Below are positions 1 through 8,715 of a DNA stretch of 64,000 nucleotides, piece by piece. Source of the DNA: Carboxylicivirga sp. (GTDB taxonomy: Bacteria > Bacteroidota > Bacteroidia > Bacteroidales > Marinilabiliaceae). Where the stretch lies: NCBI GenBank assembly GCA_025210475.1, contig JAOARW010000056.1, forward strand, positions 1-64,000, written 5' to 3'. The notes beneath the pieces were generated by a model that was not told where the DNA came from, did not search any database, and saw only the letters and a program-made list of their open reading frames with translations. Made by a program: the position numbers and the translations under genes. Within the stretch, counting starts at the first letter, position 1. Each line of letters begins with the position of its first letter.

Positions 1-2
1 AC

Positions 3-128
3 GAAATTCTACAAATTCTCAGCATATCTCTACTCGACAAAACTCCTGTAAGAGAGGTGCTTATAAAATACGATTACAAAAATGTCAAAGAACTTAAAAA
101 TAAACAATTAATAATCAGCGGGTTTTAA
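3..128 (+). CDS. 3' end of a probable IS4-type transposase gene (cut by window edge)
   Basis: An open frame enters from the left edge and stops at 126-128. The about 41 visible residues include LLDKTPVREVLIKYDY and a VKEL element. This resembles the C-terminal tail of IS4-like transposases common in Bacteroidota, where a DKTP...EL segment is followed by NVKEL. That is recognition from memory, not a search result. If correct, an insertion sequence lies immediately upstream of the ene-reductase at 159. That would explain why no promoter is visible for that gene. It could also be the tail of an unrelated protein. Confidence 0.4.
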   Translation, partial: EILQILSISLLDKTPVREVLIKYDYKNVKELKNKQLIISGF

Positions 129-158
129 GTGCCCGCTAATGTTAGAACTTATAAAATA

Positions 159-1274
159 ATGAAATCTCTTTTCGATCGAATCAGAATTAACACGCTGGAA
201 TTAAGCAATCGAATTATCCGATCGGCAGCCTGGATGAATGCTGCCGAGGCGGATGGTCGCCTGAATGATCAGATTCTAAAGATTTATGAAGATCTGGCTA
301 AGGGAGGGGCTGGTCTGATTATGACAGGATATGCCTATATTTTGAAGGAAGAACAGCCCAATCCTAATATGCTTGGCATCTACAGTGATGAGCTGATAGA
401 AGAGCATCGAAAGCTCACTTCGCTGGTACATCAACACGGATCTAAAATAGGATTGCAAATTGTATATGGTGGTTCGGCCAGTACACATCCCAATGCCAGT
501 GAAATGACCTTTATTGGTCCCTCTGCTGTTAAAAACCGAATGACGGGTATCACTCCCAAAGAAGCCTCATATAGGGATTTTGAAAAGATAAGAATCGCTT
601 TTGGTGATGCCGCTTATCGTACTAAAAAAGCAGGTTATGATGCCGTTCAGTTTCATGCGGCCCATGGCTACTTTCTAAGCATGCTATTAACTCCGTTTTT
701 CAATCGGAGGTCAGATGAATACGGAGGTGACATTCATAATAGAGCCCGCATGCTATACGAAATTGTTGCGGAGGTGCGTAAGCGCGTTGGGAAAGATTTT
801 CCGGTAATGATCAAAATGAACTACGATGATTTATTGGAACAAGGCGAAGGCTTAACTTTTGAAGAAGCACAAGAAGTTTGCAAAAAACTGGACGAGATAG
901 GCATTGATTTAATTGAGTTAAGTGCCGGCAGTCTTTCTGTCAATCCTAATTTACCAATCGTCCGTACCAAACTGAAAGCAGAGGAGGCCCAATCGTACTA
1001 TAAAGAGGCGGCTATAAAAATTGCTTCACAAATTAAAGCCCCCGTATCATTTGTAGGTGGCAATCGAACGCCTCGGTTAATGGAGACTATTCTTAATGAA
1101 ACCGATGTCAAGTTCTTTTCCCTGGCCAGGCCATTGATCGCAGAACCCGATCTAGTGAATAAATGGCAAAACGAGACTAGTTATAAACCCAAATGCGTTT
1201 CCTGCAACCACTGTTGGGACACAGCACCGGTATCATGCATCTTAAACAGAAAAAACAATAAAACACTTAAGTAA
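159..1274 (+). CDS. Old-yellow-enzyme family NADH:flavin oxidoreductase (ene-reductase)
   Basis: A 371-aa single-domain TIM-barrel flavoenzyme. Family knowledge predicts FMN-bound, NAD(P)H-dependent reduction of activated C=C bonds or quinone-like compounds in the cytoplasm. Visible are the N-terminal NRIIRSA segment, an active-site-like HAAHGY around residue 165, FNRRSDEYGG just after, and a GGNRTPR phosphate-binding region. The C-terminus keeps a cysteine cluster (CVSCNHCWD, then another Cys) like the start of the Fe-S segment in 2,4-dienoyl-CoA-reductase-type OYEs, without their extra domains. I chose ATG 159. The frame can be extended to a GTG at 129, but that lies directly after the upstream stop. 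The stop overlaps the next ATG by one base, so the two are translationally coupled. A paralogue lies at 11119-12231. Confidence 0.9.
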   Translation: MKSLFDRIRINTLELSNRIIRSAAWMNAAEADGRLNDQILKIYEDLAKGGAGLIMTGYAYILKEEQPNPNMLGIYSDELIEEHRKLTSLVHQHGSKIGLQIVYGGSASTHPNASEMTFIGPSAVKNRMTGITPKEASYRDFEKIRIAFGDAAYRTKKAGYDAVQFHAAHGYFLSMLLTPFFNRRSDEYGGDIHNRARMLYEIVAEVRKRVGKDFPVMIKMNYDDLLEQGEGLTFEEAQEVCKKLDEIGIDLIELSAGSLSVNPNLPIVRTKLKAEEAQSYYKEAAIKIASQIKAPVSFVGGNRTPRLMETILNETDVKFFSLARPLIAEPDLVNKWQNETSYKPKCVSCNHCWDTAPVSCILNRKNNKTLK

Positions 1275-1558
1275 TGATCATTGTAACAGTAAAAGCCTCA
1301 CCAAAAAGTGAGCATAAACAGGATTTTTTAAATTCATTTAATGCAGTTTCCGAAACCGTTTACCAAGAGGACGGATGCCTCGAATACGAAATATATCAGA
1401 AAGACGAGGTTTCTTCAGATGTTTTTCTCTTTGAACGCTGGGAATCACAGGCAGCATTAGACGCCCATTTGGCAACGCCTCATATGAAAGAGTTTTTCGA
1501 AAAGGTGAGCCCTTGGTTTGAAGTTGAAAATGACATGCAAACATACGAGGTAAAATGA
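1274..1558 (+). CDS. ABM-domain (YgiN-like) putative quinol monooxygenase
   Basis: A 94-aa protein matching the antibiotic biosynthesis monooxygenase fold: a beta strand (MIIVTVKASP), an EDGCLEYEIYQ strand, FERWESQAALDAH, and a C-terminal YEVK strand. Members are cofactor-free dimeric monooxygenases or quinol-binding proteins, with YgiN as the example for quinols. It sits in an overlapping three-gene string: its ATG overlaps the upstream TAA by one base and its end overlaps the next ATG by four. That suggests it acts on the product of, or is co-made with, the ene-reductase. A close paralogue of equal length lies at 2590. The actual substrate cannot be read from the sequence. Confidence 0.85.
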   Translation: MIIVTVKASPKSEHKQDFLNSFNAVSETVYQEDGCLEYEIYQKDEVSSDVFLFERWESQAALDAHLATPHMKEFFEKVSPWFEVENDMQTYEVK

Positions 1559-2436
1559 AAGCAAAAGTATTAGTAGTTGGTTGTACCGGGCAGACCGGCC
1601 GAATTATCGTAGAAAAACTGCTTGCCAATAACCAGGTGGACATTCGTTATTGCTCACGAAGACAGGAACAAGTGGATGAATGGCAGGCAGAAGGTAAAGA
1701 GGCAGTGCTCTTGGATTTGAATGAACCACGCACATTTGGCATTGCCCTGGCTGGTATCGACCGCTTGTTTATCTTAACCGGATATACGGTTGATATGCTT
1801 TTACAAACAAAAACCTTAACCGATGCGGCTGTTAAAGCCAATGTGTCTCACATTGTTCATTGGGGCATTTTTGCCAACTGGGATTGTACCGAAGGGCATT
1901 TTGCCTGGCATCAGTTAGTGGAAACTTATATTAAAGCCAGCGGAATTGCCTGGACCAACCTTCACCCCAACTACTTTATGGAGAACCTAATCAACGTAAC
2001 CCCCATTGTTGACAACAAGTTTGTAATGTTTTCGGGTAAAGCACGCTGGGGCTGGACGTCTTTAGATGATGCCGCCAGTGTGGCTGCCACGGTGTTGGAA
2101 GAAGGTGAAAAGAAACACAACGGTAAGTCCTACTGGTTGAGCACTGAGGCATTAAATGGAGATGAAGCGGCCGAAATTTTGAGTGAAGAACTGGAATGCA
2201 AGATCACCTGTGATATCAGAGAACCTGAAGAACTGGAGACATTATTTAATAGCGGTAATACGGATGTGGAAATTACTTATGCTAAAAATGCGGTTGACAT
2301 AATGCGACAGATTCAAGACGGGCGTATGACCTACATGGGTACCATCAGAGATGATGTCCCTTACGTCACCGGAAAAGCATCGACTACTTTTAGGGAGTGG
2401 GTGAGGCAACACAAGGCAGAGTTATTACCAGTCTGA
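1555..2436 (+). CDS. NmrA-like NAD(P)-binding Rossmann protein (atypical SDR)
   Basis: A 293-aa protein beginning with an NAD(P)-binding signature (VVGCTGQTGRIIVEKL). It has an NYFMENL segment typical of NmrA/QOR2-like atypical SDRs, which often lack the YxxxK catalytic pair. Such proteins act as NAD(P)H-quinone oxidoreductases or redox sensors; which applies here is unknown. It overlaps the ABM gene by four bases (ATGA), so the OYE-ABM-NmrA trio is a tight operon. The 153-bp gap after it shows a possible -7 box (TAGTTTTG, 2550-2557) for the next gene. Confidence 0.82.
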   Translation: MKAKVLVVGCTGQTGRIIVEKLLANNQVDIRYCSRRQEQVDEWQAEGKEAVLLDLNEPRTFGIALAGIDRLFILTGYTVDMLLQTKTLTDAAVKANVSHIVHWGIFANWDCTEGHFAWHQLVETYIKASGIAWTNLHPNYFMENLINVTPIVDNKFVMFSGKARWGWTSLDDAASVAATVLEEGEKKHNGKSYWLSTEALNGDEAAEILSEELECKITCDIREPEELETLFNSGNTDVEITYAKNAVDIMRQIQDGRMTYMGTIRDDVPYVTGKASTTFREWVRQHKAELLPV

Positions 2437-2589
2437 TGTGCCATTAACATGTTATTAACACCTGTTATATCTATTCATTGTTAGCATTTTACACACCCAT
2501 GTAACTATGGTAGATGTATGATATAAACATTCCGGAGTGATTTAAAGAATAGTTTTGTTCTTGTTTTACCACAAAAAACCAGACAAAAT

Positions 2590-2874
2590 ATGATTATTAC
2601 AACTGTTAAGCTCTTTCCCAGAAAAGAACATAAACAGAACTTTCTGAATGCTTTTCAAGAAGTATCTGCCATAGTTTATAAAGAAGAAGGCTGCATCGAG
2701 TATGAAATCTACCAAAAAGATGCTGCTGCTTCAGACTTATTTATTTTCGAACGATGGGAATCACAACTAGCACTTGATCGTCATCTGAAAACAAAACACA
2801 TGAGCGATTTCTTTGCGAAGACAGCCAAATGGTTTGAGAAAGAAAACGAGATGCAAACGTACCAAATTAAATAA
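2590..2874 (+). CDS. ABM-domain putative quinol monooxygenase, second copy
   Basis: A 94-aa paralogue of the protein at 1274. It shares the framework KEHKQNFLNAF, EGCIEYEIYQKD, IFERWESQLALD and a C-terminal MQTYQIK. The two copies differ at many positions, so this is an established duplication, not a recent one. Function is as for the family: a small cofactor-independent monooxygenase or quinol-handling dimer. It has its own upstream gap with a TAGTTTTG box ending 32 bp before the ATG. It is separated from the following operon by the AraC-type promoter at 2890-2953. Confidence 0.85.
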   Translation: MIITTVKLFPRKEHKQNFLNAFQEVSAIVYKEEGCIEYEIYQKDAAASDLFIFERWESQLALDRHLKTKHMSDFFAKTAKWFEKENEMQTYQIK

Positions 2875-2889
2875 GCTTCGTTCAAATCA

Positions 2890-2953
2890 TTTGAAATTCA
2901 TACAAAATGCTTTGAATTCAAAAACCATTTAAAATTCTGCATTAAGAACTTTG
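2890..2953 (+). promoter_or_regulatory. AraC-type promoter, site 1 of 4
   Basis: TTTGAA at 2890-2895 is repeated at 2911-2916, exactly 21 bp (two helical turns) later. A -7-like box GAACTTTG starts at 2946, exactly 35 bp after the second half-site. The stretch TTTGAAATTCATAC matches site 2 (30312) without a mismatch. The same geometry occurs at 17981, 30312 and 32895. It would drive the nine-gene operon starting at 2998. The -7 box has G in place of the first T, so basal activity may be low and activator-dependent. Confidence 0.7.
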
Positions 2954-2997
2954 CAAACCAAGTGGTACTTAAAAGTAATAATTGACAGTATAGAACT

Positions 2998-3825
2998 ATG
3001 CTCAACTTTAAAATAGAAGAATCAAGTTGCACTAAATGTGGCCTTTGTGCAAAAGACTGCCCAATGAGAATCATTGAATTAAACGAATGGCCAGAGATAA
3101 CAACAGAAAAAGAAGCTTATTGCCTCAAGTGTCAGCATTGCATGGCCGTTTGTCCCACAGGTTCTTTATCCATTGAGGATAAAAATCCAGCGGAAAGCCC
3201 ATCTGCAAAATTTGAAAAGCCCAATGCCACTGCAATGGCTCAAATGATAAAGGCACGCCGATCAACACGCCATTTCAAGAAAGAGCAACTGGATAAAGAC
3301 ACCATTAATCACCTTTTGGAAACAGCCTCTTATGCTCCTACAGGCCATAATGATAATGGCGTTCATTTCTCGGTTGTTTACGATCAGCAATCAATGGATC
3401 GGATCAAAGCAATGGTTTATTCAAGCATTAAAACAGCAGGCGAAAAAGCTCGTTTGCAAGCGCCAATGGATTTTCTCTATAGCCTGCAACAATTATGGGA
3501 AAAAGAAGGAAGTGACCGTCTTTTCTGGGAAGCACCACATTTAGTAATTGCATCAGCTCCCAACAATAATGTTACACCATACGAAGATTCAATCATAGCC
3601 TTAAGTTATCTGGAGCTATTGGCGAACACTAACGGGATTGGAACACTTTGGAACGGCATGATTAAATGGGTTATTAATGATCTTAATCCGGAGATTCGAC
3701 AAAAAATTGGCATTCCCGAGAATCATACAATTGGCTACGTGATGCTAATGGGTAAGCCTGCTGTGAAGTATACAAGGATGATTCAATCGGATGGTATCCA
3801 TATCAAACCAATAGAATTAAACTAA
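2998..3825 (+). CDS. Nitroreductase family protein with N-terminal 2x[4Fe-4S] ferredoxin domain
   Basis: A 275-aa fusion. Residues about 1-60 form a bacterial ferredoxin with two cluster motifs (CTKCGLCAKDCP and CLKCQHCMAVCP). From about 80 on is an FMN-binding nitroreductase domain starting at IKARRSTRHFK, with TASYAPTGHND and a late GYVMLMGKP strand. In this fusion family electrons probably pass from the ferredoxin clusters to FMN for reduction of nitro, quinone or enone substrates; the substrate here is unknown. It is the first gene of a tightly spaced operon running to 10653, and the only one preceded by the AraC-type promoter. Confidence 0.92.
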   Translation: MLNFKIEESSCTKCGLCAKDCPMRIIELNEWPEITTEKEAYCLKCQHCMAVCPTGSLSIEDKNPAESPSAKFEKPNATAMAQMIKARRSTRHFKKEQLDKDTINHLLETASYAPTGHNDNGVHFSVVYDQQSMDRIKAMVYSSIKTAGEKARLQAPMDFLYSLQQLWEKEGSDRLFWEAPHLVIASAPNNNVTPYEDSIIALSYLELLANTNGIGTLWNGMIKWVINDLNPEIRQKIGIPENHTIGYVMLMGKPAVKYTRMIQSDGIHIKPIELN

Positions 3826-3859
3826 TCATCAAAAAAGAGCTATCACAATAGAATCTCAA

Positions 3860-4450
3860 ATGAAAGTACTTGTCATCTCATGCAGTCCCAGGCCAAAATC
3901 GTTCAGCTTGTTAATCGCCCAACATACCATTGATTCTTTAATGAAGAAGGACGTTGAGGTAGAGATTTATTCTGTAAGAAATAAGAATCATCAGGTATGT
4001 GGGGGCTGCATGGCTTGTGCAAAAAAACACAAGTGTGTGCTTAAAGATGACATGCTTGAATTGCATGAAAAGATGAGAGCTGCTGATGGTATTTTGATGG
4101 TAAGTCCGGTGTACTTCTACGATGTGAATGCTCAGTGTAAGATTATTATTGATCGGAGCTATGCTGTACAGCCATTGAATGGCAATAAGGTAGGCGCATC
4201 AATTGTTACAGCTGGAAGCGTGGGGCATATTGGAGCCATCAATACCATTAGTAATTTCTTTATGGTTCAGGGAATTGCGAACCTTGGTTTTGTCTCTGCT
4301 TATAATACGGAGCAGGAGCTTAGCAAATGCGTTGAGTCGGCAAAAGCATTGGGAAATAAAATGTTTGAAGCCATTAAATTGTTACAAACATCGGAATCAA
4401 CGCCATTTTCAATGCATAACCATTATTCATATGGTACGCATACTTTTTGA
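3860..4450 (+). CDS. Flavodoxin-fold NAD(P)H-dependent FMN reductase / iron-sulfur flavoprotein-like
   Basis: A 196-aa protein with the flavodoxin-like FMN phosphate loop (SCSPRPKSFS) at the N-terminus. A CGGCMACAKKHKC segment around residues 47-60 recalls the compact cysteine motif of iron-sulfur flavoproteins (Isf) and related NADPH-dependent FMN reductases. Next comes a GILMVSPVYFYDVNA strand-loop near FMN. It probably supplies reduced flavin or electrons to neighbouring enzymes. It starts 34 bp after the ferredoxin-nitroreductase. A second member of the family is at 9378 in the same operon. Confidence 0.87.
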   Translation: MKVLVISCSPRPKSFSLLIAQHTIDSLMKKDVEVEIYSVRNKNHQVCGGCMACAKKHKCVLKDDMLELHEKMRAADGILMVSPVYFYDVNAQCKIIIDRSYAVQPLNGNKVGASIVTAGSVGHIGAINTISNFFMVQGIANLGFVSAYNTEQELSKCVESAKALGNKMFEAIKLLQTSESTPFSMHNHYSYGTHTF

Positions 4451-4499
4451 TAGTATAGATGATATTTATTAAAATGAACTATAAATCAACAGCAAAAAA

Positions 4500-5231
4500 A
4501 TGAAACGAAATATCTTAATTACAGGTGGTTCTGCCGGAATGGGTTTAAGCACTGCCATCAAATTTGCTGAAGAAGGCGAGCAAGTTATCATTACCGGGCG
4601 TAATAAAGCTAAGCTGGAAGCTGTTAAGCAGAAGTATCCAAACATATACACCATTGCTTCCGACGTGTCCTCATCAATTGATCGTGAAGATTTAATGGCT
4701 GAGATTAAAGAACAATTTGGCCAAATTGATGTGCTCTTCTCAAATGTTGGTGTTGGCATATTCAAGCCTTTAACCGAAATTTCAGAAGAAGAATTTGATC
4801 AACTGGTAAGTATCAACTATAAAGGAACCTTCTTTCTGATTCAGGAAGCTTTAAAACTAATGCCCGATGAAAGCCGGATTATTGTTAACAGTTCGTGGAC
4901 ATATCATCGAGGCCTTTATTCTTCAGCCCTTTATGGTTCAACCAAAGCGGCTATCAGCCATTTGGTTAAAACCTTGGCTATTGAGTTAGCCGATAGAAAA
5001 ATCAACATCAATGCCATCAGCCCGGGGTACATTAATACTGAACAATTTAATGAAGAGATGCTTGGAGAAGACGCTGCCAAAGCAAGACGTGAACAAGTGC
5101 CTTTACAACGTTTTGGGAAACCTGAAGAAATAGCTGGCCTGGTTTATTTTCTGACGTCGCCTGAAGCCAGTTACATAACCGGACAGGATATACTGGTAGA
5201 TGGAGGCTTAACCGCTGTGCATAATTATTAA
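4500..5231 (+). CDS. Short-chain dehydrogenase/reductase (classical SDR)
   Basis: A 243-aa classical SDR. Visible are the cofactor motif TGGSAGMGLS, NVG in the position of NNAG, the catalytic Ser region (IVNSSW), and YGSTKAA with the Tyr-xxx-Lys pair. The C-terminal TSPEASYITGQDILVDGG is typical of FabG-like SDRs. The reaction is NAD(P)(H)-dependent carbonyl/alcohol interconversion; the substrate is unknown. It is third in the operon, 49 bp after the flavodoxin-like gene. Confidence 0.92.
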   Translation: MKRNILITGGSAGMGLSTAIKFAEEGEQVIITGRNKAKLEAVKQKYPNIYTIASDVSSSIDREDLMAEIKEQFGQIDVLFSNVGVGIFKPLTEISEEEFDQLVSINYKGTFFLIQEALKLMPDESRIIVNSSWTYHRGLYSSALYGSTKAAISHLVKTLAIELADRKININAISPGYINTEQFNEEMLGEDAAKARREQVPLQRFGKPEEIAGLVYFLTSPEASYITGQDILVDGGLTAVHNY

Positions 5232-5276
5232 CCATTGGGACTGAATACAATGTATCATTTTTATAAAGATAAAATC

Positions 5277-6695
5277 ATGAAGAATCAATTAGCCAGAATT
5301 GTCAGTAATAACATCATCTTATTTTCCATATTAGTAATGATAAGTTGCTCTCAATCGTCTAATCAAACACTTGGCCAATACGATCAAAATGCAGCAAAAG
5401 AGTATAGTGTTAATGATGTTGCTGCGTTCTTGTATGATTGGTTTGCCGGATTTGATCATCAAAAAGATGTCGATTTCTTTTTACAACACATAGCTGAACC
5501 AACAGATATGAACTTCCCAAGCTTTCCGATTCAATCTAAAGAAGACTTTAAAAAATGGTACAAAGGAGTGCAGGATAATATCATCTGGAACAGTCATGCT
5601 ATACGAAATTTATCGATTTCAGGAAATGAGCAAGACGGCTGGAAAGCAAGTTATGATGTTCTTTGGAAAGCCCGTGATAAAAACAAACAGAATATCGAAA
5701 TGCTGATTCATCAGGATCTTGATCTGGTTCGGCAGGGGGATATTCTGAAAATATTGCATCATCGGGCCTACACACGTGATATGAAGAATCAGGATACCCA
5801 TTTAAGTGCCCTGATGAAGGCTGCCGGCAATGGCAATGTGCAACTCGTTAAAGATTTAATCAGCAAAGGCGCCAATGTTTTCACCCTCGATCCTCTTACC
5901 GGAACCAGCGTGGTACACTTTGCTGCTCAGGGAGGTAATGTTGAAGTGATGAAAGTATTAATGGAGAACGGGGCAGAAGCCATCGTTAACCTGCAGGCAG
6001 CCAGTAATAGCTTTACCCCTTTGATGGTGGCAACCTGGTACCAGAATCCGGACATGATTAAATATCTTTTGAGTCTAGAGCACATCAATGCTAACTTAAA
6101 GGATCAATTTGGTCGTCGTGCAGATCAATTTCCAGCTATTGCAAAGGGATACAATGATTATCATGAAATTGACAAAGAAATTAAAGCGATTTACAAAGAT
6201 TATTTTGCCGAATATATTTCATATATGCAAGATAAATTTGAAGCTGATAAAACAACACCTAAAAATTTACCTGAAGATGTTAATTTAAGAATTCCAAACA
6301 ATGAAATTGGTGCTGGCCAACACACTGCGGCGCTGGTTGCAGCCAGAGACAATAACATCAAGCTTTTTAAAGAAATGATTAACAATGGAGCCGATTTAAC
6401 GGCGGAGGGGGAATACATGAAAGCTATTGTTGCACACAAAGCCGGTTACATGGGTAACCCCGAAATAATGAAATTGATTACTCAACATCCCGACTTTGAT
6501 AAAATTAAGAATGCACAAGGCCCAACCAATGGTTACACTCCACTGCACGATGCCATTTGGCATGGACACACCGAAACAGCCAAAATATTAATCAATGCTG
6601 GTGTCGATACATCCATTCGCGCATGGGATGGAATGACTCCCAAAGAGTTGGCCCGGAAATTAGCTTATACCGACATTGTTAAGCTAATTGAATAA
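5277..6695 (+). CDS. Lipoprotein with NTF2-like domain and ankyrin repeats
   Basis: A 472-aa exported protein. ATG 5277 gives a lipoprotein signal with lipobox VMISC near residue 23; TTG 5235 and ATG 5250 would add a charged non-signal leader, so I reject them. Residues about 40-165 look like an NTF2/SnoaL-type alpha+beta domain (DVAAFLYDWFAGFD, then WKASYDVLWKARDK). From about 173 on there are several ankyrin repeats (SALMKAAGNGNVQLVKDLIS, VVHFAAQGGNVEVMKVLMEN, TPLHDAIWHGHTETAKILIN). It probably binds a protein or ligand at the periplasmic face. It lies inside a reductase operon and echoes the NTF2-fold proteins at 31-34 kb. Confidence 0.82.
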   Translation: MKNQLARIVSNNIILFSILVMISCSQSSNQTLGQYDQNAAKEYSVNDVAAFLYDWFAGFDHQKDVDFFLQHIAEPTDMNFPSFPIQSKEDFKKWYKGVQDNIIWNSHAIRNLSISGNEQDGWKASYDVLWKARDKNKQNIEMLIHQDLDLVRQGDILKILHHRAYTRDMKNQDTHLSALMKAAGNGNVQLVKDLISKGANVFTLDPLTGTSVVHFAAQGGNVEVMKVLMENGAEAIVNLQAASNSFTPLMVATWYQNPDMIKYLLSLEHINANLKDQFGRRADQFPAIAKGYNDYHEIDKEIKAIYKDYFAEYISYMQDKFEADKTTPKNLPEDVNLRIPNNEIGAGQHTAALVAARDNNIKLFKEMINNGADLTAEGEYMKAIVAHKAGYMGNPEIMKLITQHPDFDKIKNAQGPTNGYTPLHDAIWHGHTETAKILINAGVDTSIRAWDGMTPKELARKLAYTDIVKLIE

Positions 6696-6755
6696 TGTAA
6701 AGGATAAAATTTAATTAACCGATTAGGTATCATAACAAACGATAATATTTTTAAG

Positions 6756-7505
6756 ATGAAGAATTATATAGGCGCTTTGTTTGCTGCAATTGTGCTTTTA
6801 ACAAGCAGCTGTAATTGTAAAAACGATAAAAAAGTGTTGTTCGTGGTCACTTCCCACAATGAATTGGGAGCAACGGAGGAATCAACAGGCTATTGGTTGA
6901 GTGAAGTAACTCATCCCTGGCACATTTTGGTTGAAGCCGGCTATACAATTGATTTTGTGTCGCCTCAAGGTGGCAAAGCACCCATAGACAAGCGCAGTTA
7001 CGATACTAAAGATAGCATCAATAATCTATTTTTAAACAGCGAACTGTATCAGTCTAAAATAGCCAATACCTTATCGCCTAATCAGATTGATGCCAGTAAT
7101 TACGATGCCATTTTTTATGCCGGTGGCCACGGAACCATGTGGGATTTTCCAAACAATCAGTCTTTAAACCAGATTGCAGCCAAAGTTTACGACGATGGAG
7201 GAATTGTTGGAGCCGTTTGCCACGGACCAGCCGGCATTGTTAATGTGAAACTTCGCGATGGCAACTACCTGGTGAATGGCAAAAAAGTGAGCGCCTTTAC
7301 CAATGAGGAAGAGGCAAAATTGGAACTAAATACCATTGTACCTTTTTCACTCGAAGATGAATTGGTGAAACAGGGCGCCATCATTAAAAAAGCTGGTATG
7401 TGGGAAGCTAAAGTATCAATTGATGAACGCCTGGTAACCGGCCAAAATCCGCAATCGGCTGCTGCTGTAGGGAATGCTATGCTTGAATTATTAAAACAAG
7501 ATTAA
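6756..7505 (+). CDS. DJ-1/PfpI-superfamily lipoprotein (Hsp31/glyoxalase III-like)
   Basis: A 249-aa class I glutamine-amidotransferase-like protein of the DJ-1/PfpI superfamily. The nucleophile elbow AVCHGPAG puts Cys near residue 154 followed by His, as in Hsp31-type glyoxalase III or chaperone proteins. AGGHGTMWD upstream matches the family. A short signal with lipobox SSC suggests export as a lipoprotein, unusual for the mostly cytoplasmic family. In this context it may detoxify reactive carbonyls, which is inference only. It is the fifth gene of the operon. Confidence 0.85.
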   Translation: MKNYIGALFAAIVLLTSSCNCKNDKKVLFVVTSHNELGATEESTGYWLSEVTHPWHILVEAGYTIDFVSPQGGKAPIDKRSYDTKDSINNLFLNSELYQSKIANTLSPNQIDASNYDAIFYAGGHGTMWDFPNNQSLNQIAAKVYDDGGIVGAVCHGPAGIVNVKLRDGNYLVNGKKVSAFTNEEEAKLELNTIVPFSLEDELVKQGAIIKKAGMWEAKVSIDERLVTGQNPQSAAAVGNAMLELLKQD

Positions 7506-7536
7506 TTAAATTTGCAGACCTTTTAAATAAAACTTT

Positions 7537-8697
7537 ATGCAACGTCATTACATTGAGAGCATCGCTAACATGGTGCTCTTATTGTTGTTTTTTATGGCAG
7601 CCGTTTCCTATAATGGAAAACTATTTGGCCATAAACCCGAAAACCTTTTTAGTTCGAATAAGGAAACGGTAAAGATTGATGCGCCCGATGCGGCACAATT
7701 AAGTGCTTTGGGCTTAAACAATGTTATTCTGGAGGAACAGGAAAAGGGTAAATGGACCTTTTCCAACGGCCAGTCAGAAGAGTACATTCTAAACACCAAT
7801 GCCTTTAGTAAAGGTATTTTTGGCTTTGCCGGTCCCACACCCATGTATTTATACCTGGACAAAGACCAACGTTTGAAACAGGTGTTGTTATTGGAGAACA
7901 ATGAGACTCCTGAATTCATGGTTTCGGTGCATGAACAGGGAATCATTCAACAATGGATTGGCCGTTCGCCTGCAGAAAGTGTTGACATAAAACCCGACGT
8001 AGTCACAGGTGCCACCATCACGTCCAATGCCATTAACCGCAGCATACAGGCGAGCCTGGCAGCAGTGGGTAACACGCAAAGCAGCAATCAGTGGTATGCC
8101 TCTTTTGATTTAAAAACCATTGTAGCCCTATTGGTAATTGTGTTCGGCATCTTTGTTTCATTTCGGGCCAAAAAAATCAAATGGCTACGTACCATTCAAC
8201 TGGCACTCAATACGCTTATCCTGGGTTTTTGGTGTGGCAAATTCATTTCTTTGCAAACCTTACTGGGTTGGACAGCCAACGGCATGAACTTATTAACCAG
8301 CCTGGTGGTAATTCTGATGTTGACGCTGGCCATAGTAATGCCATTATTTTTTAAAAAGAAAGCCTATTACTGTACCTGGATTTGTCCTTTTGGTGCTGCA
8401 CAGGAATTGGCAGGAAAACTAAACAGGAAAAAGTGGCAGCCCGGTAAAAAAAGCATGCGGGTGCTTAAGCATCTTCAAACAGCCATCACCCTTGGTCTGT
8501 TCTTTTGCTTGTGGATGGGCATGGCAACTGATATAGTTAACTACGAACCTTTTTCAGCCTTTCTTTTTAGGCATGCATCTCCAATTGTACTGGGCATTGC
8601 CGGATTAAGCCTGCTGATGGCCATTATTACCCCACGACCATGGTGCCGCTTCGCTTGTCCAACCGGACAAGTATTGAACTGGATTAATAAAATGTAA
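7537..8697 (+). CDS. Membrane FMN-binding / 4Fe-4S protein (NosR/RnfG-like)
   Basis: A 386-aa membrane protein. After an N-terminal membrane segment comes an extracytoplasmic FMN-binding domain with TGATITSNAI near residues 155-165. This matches the [S/T]GA[S/T]xT motif whose Thr receives FMN covalently from ApbE in RnfG, NqrC and NosR. Several transmembrane helices follow (around 190-330). There are two cysteine clusters typical of NosR-type membrane ferredoxins, CTWICPFGAAQE (about 279) and CRFACPTGQ (about 369). Each is a short CxxxCP rather than the full CxxCxxCxxxCP, so cluster geometry is uncertain. It probably carries electrons across the membrane. No apbE gene is visible nearby. Confidence 0.85.
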   Translation: MQRHYIESIANMVLLLLFFMAAVSYNGKLFGHKPENLFSSNKETVKIDAPDAAQLSALGLNNVILEEQEKGKWTFSNGQSEEYILNTNAFSKGIFGFAGPTPMYLYLDKDQRLKQVLLLENNETPEFMVSVHEQGIIQQWIGRSPAESVDIKPDVVTGATITSNAINRSIQASLAAVGNTQSSNQWYASFDLKTIVALLVIVFGIFVSFRAKKIKWLRTIQLALNTLILGFWCGKFISLQTLLGWTANGMNLLTSLVVILMLTLAIVMPLFFKKKAYYCTWICPFGAAQELAGKLNRKKWQPGKKSMRVLKHLQTAITLGLFFCLWMGMATDIVNYEPFSAFLFRHASPIVLGIAGLSLLMAIITPRPWCRFACPTGQVLNWINKM

Positions 8698-8715
8698 ATC
8701 GAGTTATCCCTGTAA

